Assembly (NCBI RefSeq): GCF_900106785.1
Contig: NZ_LT629845.1
Location: 311,028 to 375,027 of the forward strand
Source: Prevotellamassilia timonensis
GTDB taxonomy: Bacteria; Bacteroidota; Bacteroidia; Bacteroidales; Bacteroidaceae
Direction: 5' to 3'
Length of the DNA: 64,000 bases
The position numbers and the translations under genes are program-made. The notes under the pieces are model-generated. The model had not been told where the DNA came from. It was given only the letters and a program-made list of their open reading frames with translations, and did not search any database. Shown piece by piece: positions 63,280 through 64,000 of this stretch. How positions within the stretch are numbered: the first letter of the stretch is position 1; each line of letters starts with the position of its first letter.

Positions 63280-64000
63280 GCCAGCCTTTTATATGAAAAT
63301 GCTCCACGCCTTTGTCAACTCAGGCGAGGAACCCGATGCCCTTACGTGCGAGTGTGATGTTCTGGCGCAATACCTGTGTACAGCCATGCACGATGCGCAG
63401 GTAAAGGCACTGGTGCTTAATGACGAGGTGGCTGCGCGTGTGTTTGTAGATACAATGGCGCAATTCGTCAGTCTTAACTTGCAAAAGGCTGCCTACCAAA
63501 TGCAGCGGTGCAGCTATGAACGCAAACAAATAGCCGAAGCGGCAGAATGGAGCCACATCAAGCGGCGCGACAACTGGCAGGCCTTGGTGCAGATGATGGA
63601 CGACAAATATGCAGCACAGGGGTTTGACAAGGGCTTTTACAATCGTGAATTTGGCGAAAAGGGGCAATCAGACGATGATGCTTTATGGCAAACGTTGCTC
63701 AATGATTGGCAAAATAATTTGGACTTGCGCCTGGCTCTGCACCAACGCGAATTTTTGGAGAGCCGGCGCGAGTTGCAGAACCGCTTGTTGCACAACAACC
63801 TGAAGGCTGTTACCCAATATGTACAGCAGCATGGTGTGAACCGGGAGCGCTTTTATCAGTCGTGGGCACTGATGGGCGGTCGTTGGAATGTGGTGGAATA
63901 CGAGCGTTTGCAGCAGGTGGTCGACTTTCAGCGCCGCTATCCCGTCCTGCAGACTATAACCGACCGCATGGGACGGGTGGCCGATGCTTTGGGCCACAAG
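63269..64000 (+). CDS. viaA: ViaA-like protein, 5' part (runs off the window)
   Basis: The frame begins at the ATG at 63269 (MTNEPAFYMKMLHAFVNSGE), overlapping the ravA stop, and stays open for 244 codons to the window end. The visible N-terminal part is helical and charged (MAQFVSLNLQKAAYQMQRCS, NWQALVQMMDDKYAAQGFDK, LQQVVDFQRRYPVLQTITDR), as in ViaA-type proteins, which have a von Willebrand A domain at the C-terminus. That domain would lie beyond the window, so the assignment rests on gene order and the N-terminal pattern. Confidence 0.7.
   Translation, partial: MTNEPAFYMKMLHAFVNSGEEPDALTCECDVLAQYLCTAMHDAQVKALVLNDEVAARVFVDTMAQFVSLNLQKAAYQMQRCSYERKQIAEAAEWSHIKRRDNWQALVQMMDDKYAAQGFDKGFYNREFGEKGQSDDDALWQTLLNDWQNNLDLRLALHQREFLESRRELQNRLLHNNLKAVTQYVQQHGVNRERFYQSWALMGGRWNVVEYERLQQVVDFQRRYPVLQTITDRMGRVADALGHK

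Overview
The window is a chromosomal segment of a Bacteroidales bacterium, most like Prevotellaceae. The evidence is Bacteroidota-restricted protein families (DUF3256, DUF4369, DUF5686, an OprO/P-type porin, an ISAon1 transposase, a GH89 protein with a C-terminal sorting-like tail) and many promoters with the Bacteroidota TTTG / TAnnTTTG signature (-33 / -7). Shine-Dalgarno sequences are generally absent. Strain or species cannot be assigned from the sequence alone.

Layout. 1-1.6 kb: an ISAon1-family insertion sequence that cuts a small ORF. 1.75-2.6 kb: non-coding repeats. 2.6-12.2 kb (minus strand): MFS transporter, golvesin/amidase-like secreted protein, valS, outer-membrane barrel protein and LysM protein. 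12.6-16.9 kb (plus): PD40 protein, nucleoside phosphorylase, a repeat-rich gap and a YeiH-type transporter. 17-28 kb: sodB, a DUF4369 lipoprotein, tRNA-Cys and tRNA-Asp, GNAT, recR with a tandem promoter-bearing repeat, DUF5686, a RelA/SpoT homologue with a degenerate hydrolase domain, a porin and DUF3256. 28-31 kb: rpmE, a GH109-like oxidoreductase and pyrF. 31-38.5 kb: one very large secreted GH89 gene split by an IS982-family element plus a partial second copy. 39-44 kb: HD hydrolase, CCA-type nucleotidyltransferase, lipoprotein and guaA. 43.9-45.9 kb: a decayed island at the 3' end of guaA. 46-51 kb: amino-acid permease and the rplM-rpsI-rpsB-tsf cluster. 51-64 kb: MgtC, S9 peptidase, lptB, acyl-CoA synthetase, mltG, vsr, nhaC and a RavA/ViaA-type pair that runs off the end.

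Genes by role. Translation and nucleotide metabolism: valS, rpmE, rplM-rpsI-rpsB-tsf, cca, two tRNAs, guaA, pyrF and a nucleoside phosphorylase. Envelope: lptB, mltG, porin, DUF5686, outer-membrane barrel, LysM and amidase-like proteins. Stress and repair: sodB, rsh, recR, vsr and ravA/viaA.

The most unusual content is non-coding. Four loci (about 1.9-2.2, 15.1-15.6, 38.7-39.2 and 61.1-61.4 kb) share one architecture. Each has two inverted arms of about 60-66 bp bounded by a 10-bp inverted word, a core rich in the same word, and a central GAGCAAC motif. In the first locus the word is CTTACAC; in the other three it is CTACAC/CTGCAC, and the complementarity of the arms is kept. Other repeat families are: hairpin elements with a conserved apex (GGCTATGTGAC), a 73-bp promoter-containing repeat in nearly four tandem copies before recR with a divergent relative before guaA, a pair of 140-bp GACGCGTC inverted-repeat elements, and a small element upstream of mltG with the terminal repeats of the IS982-family IS.
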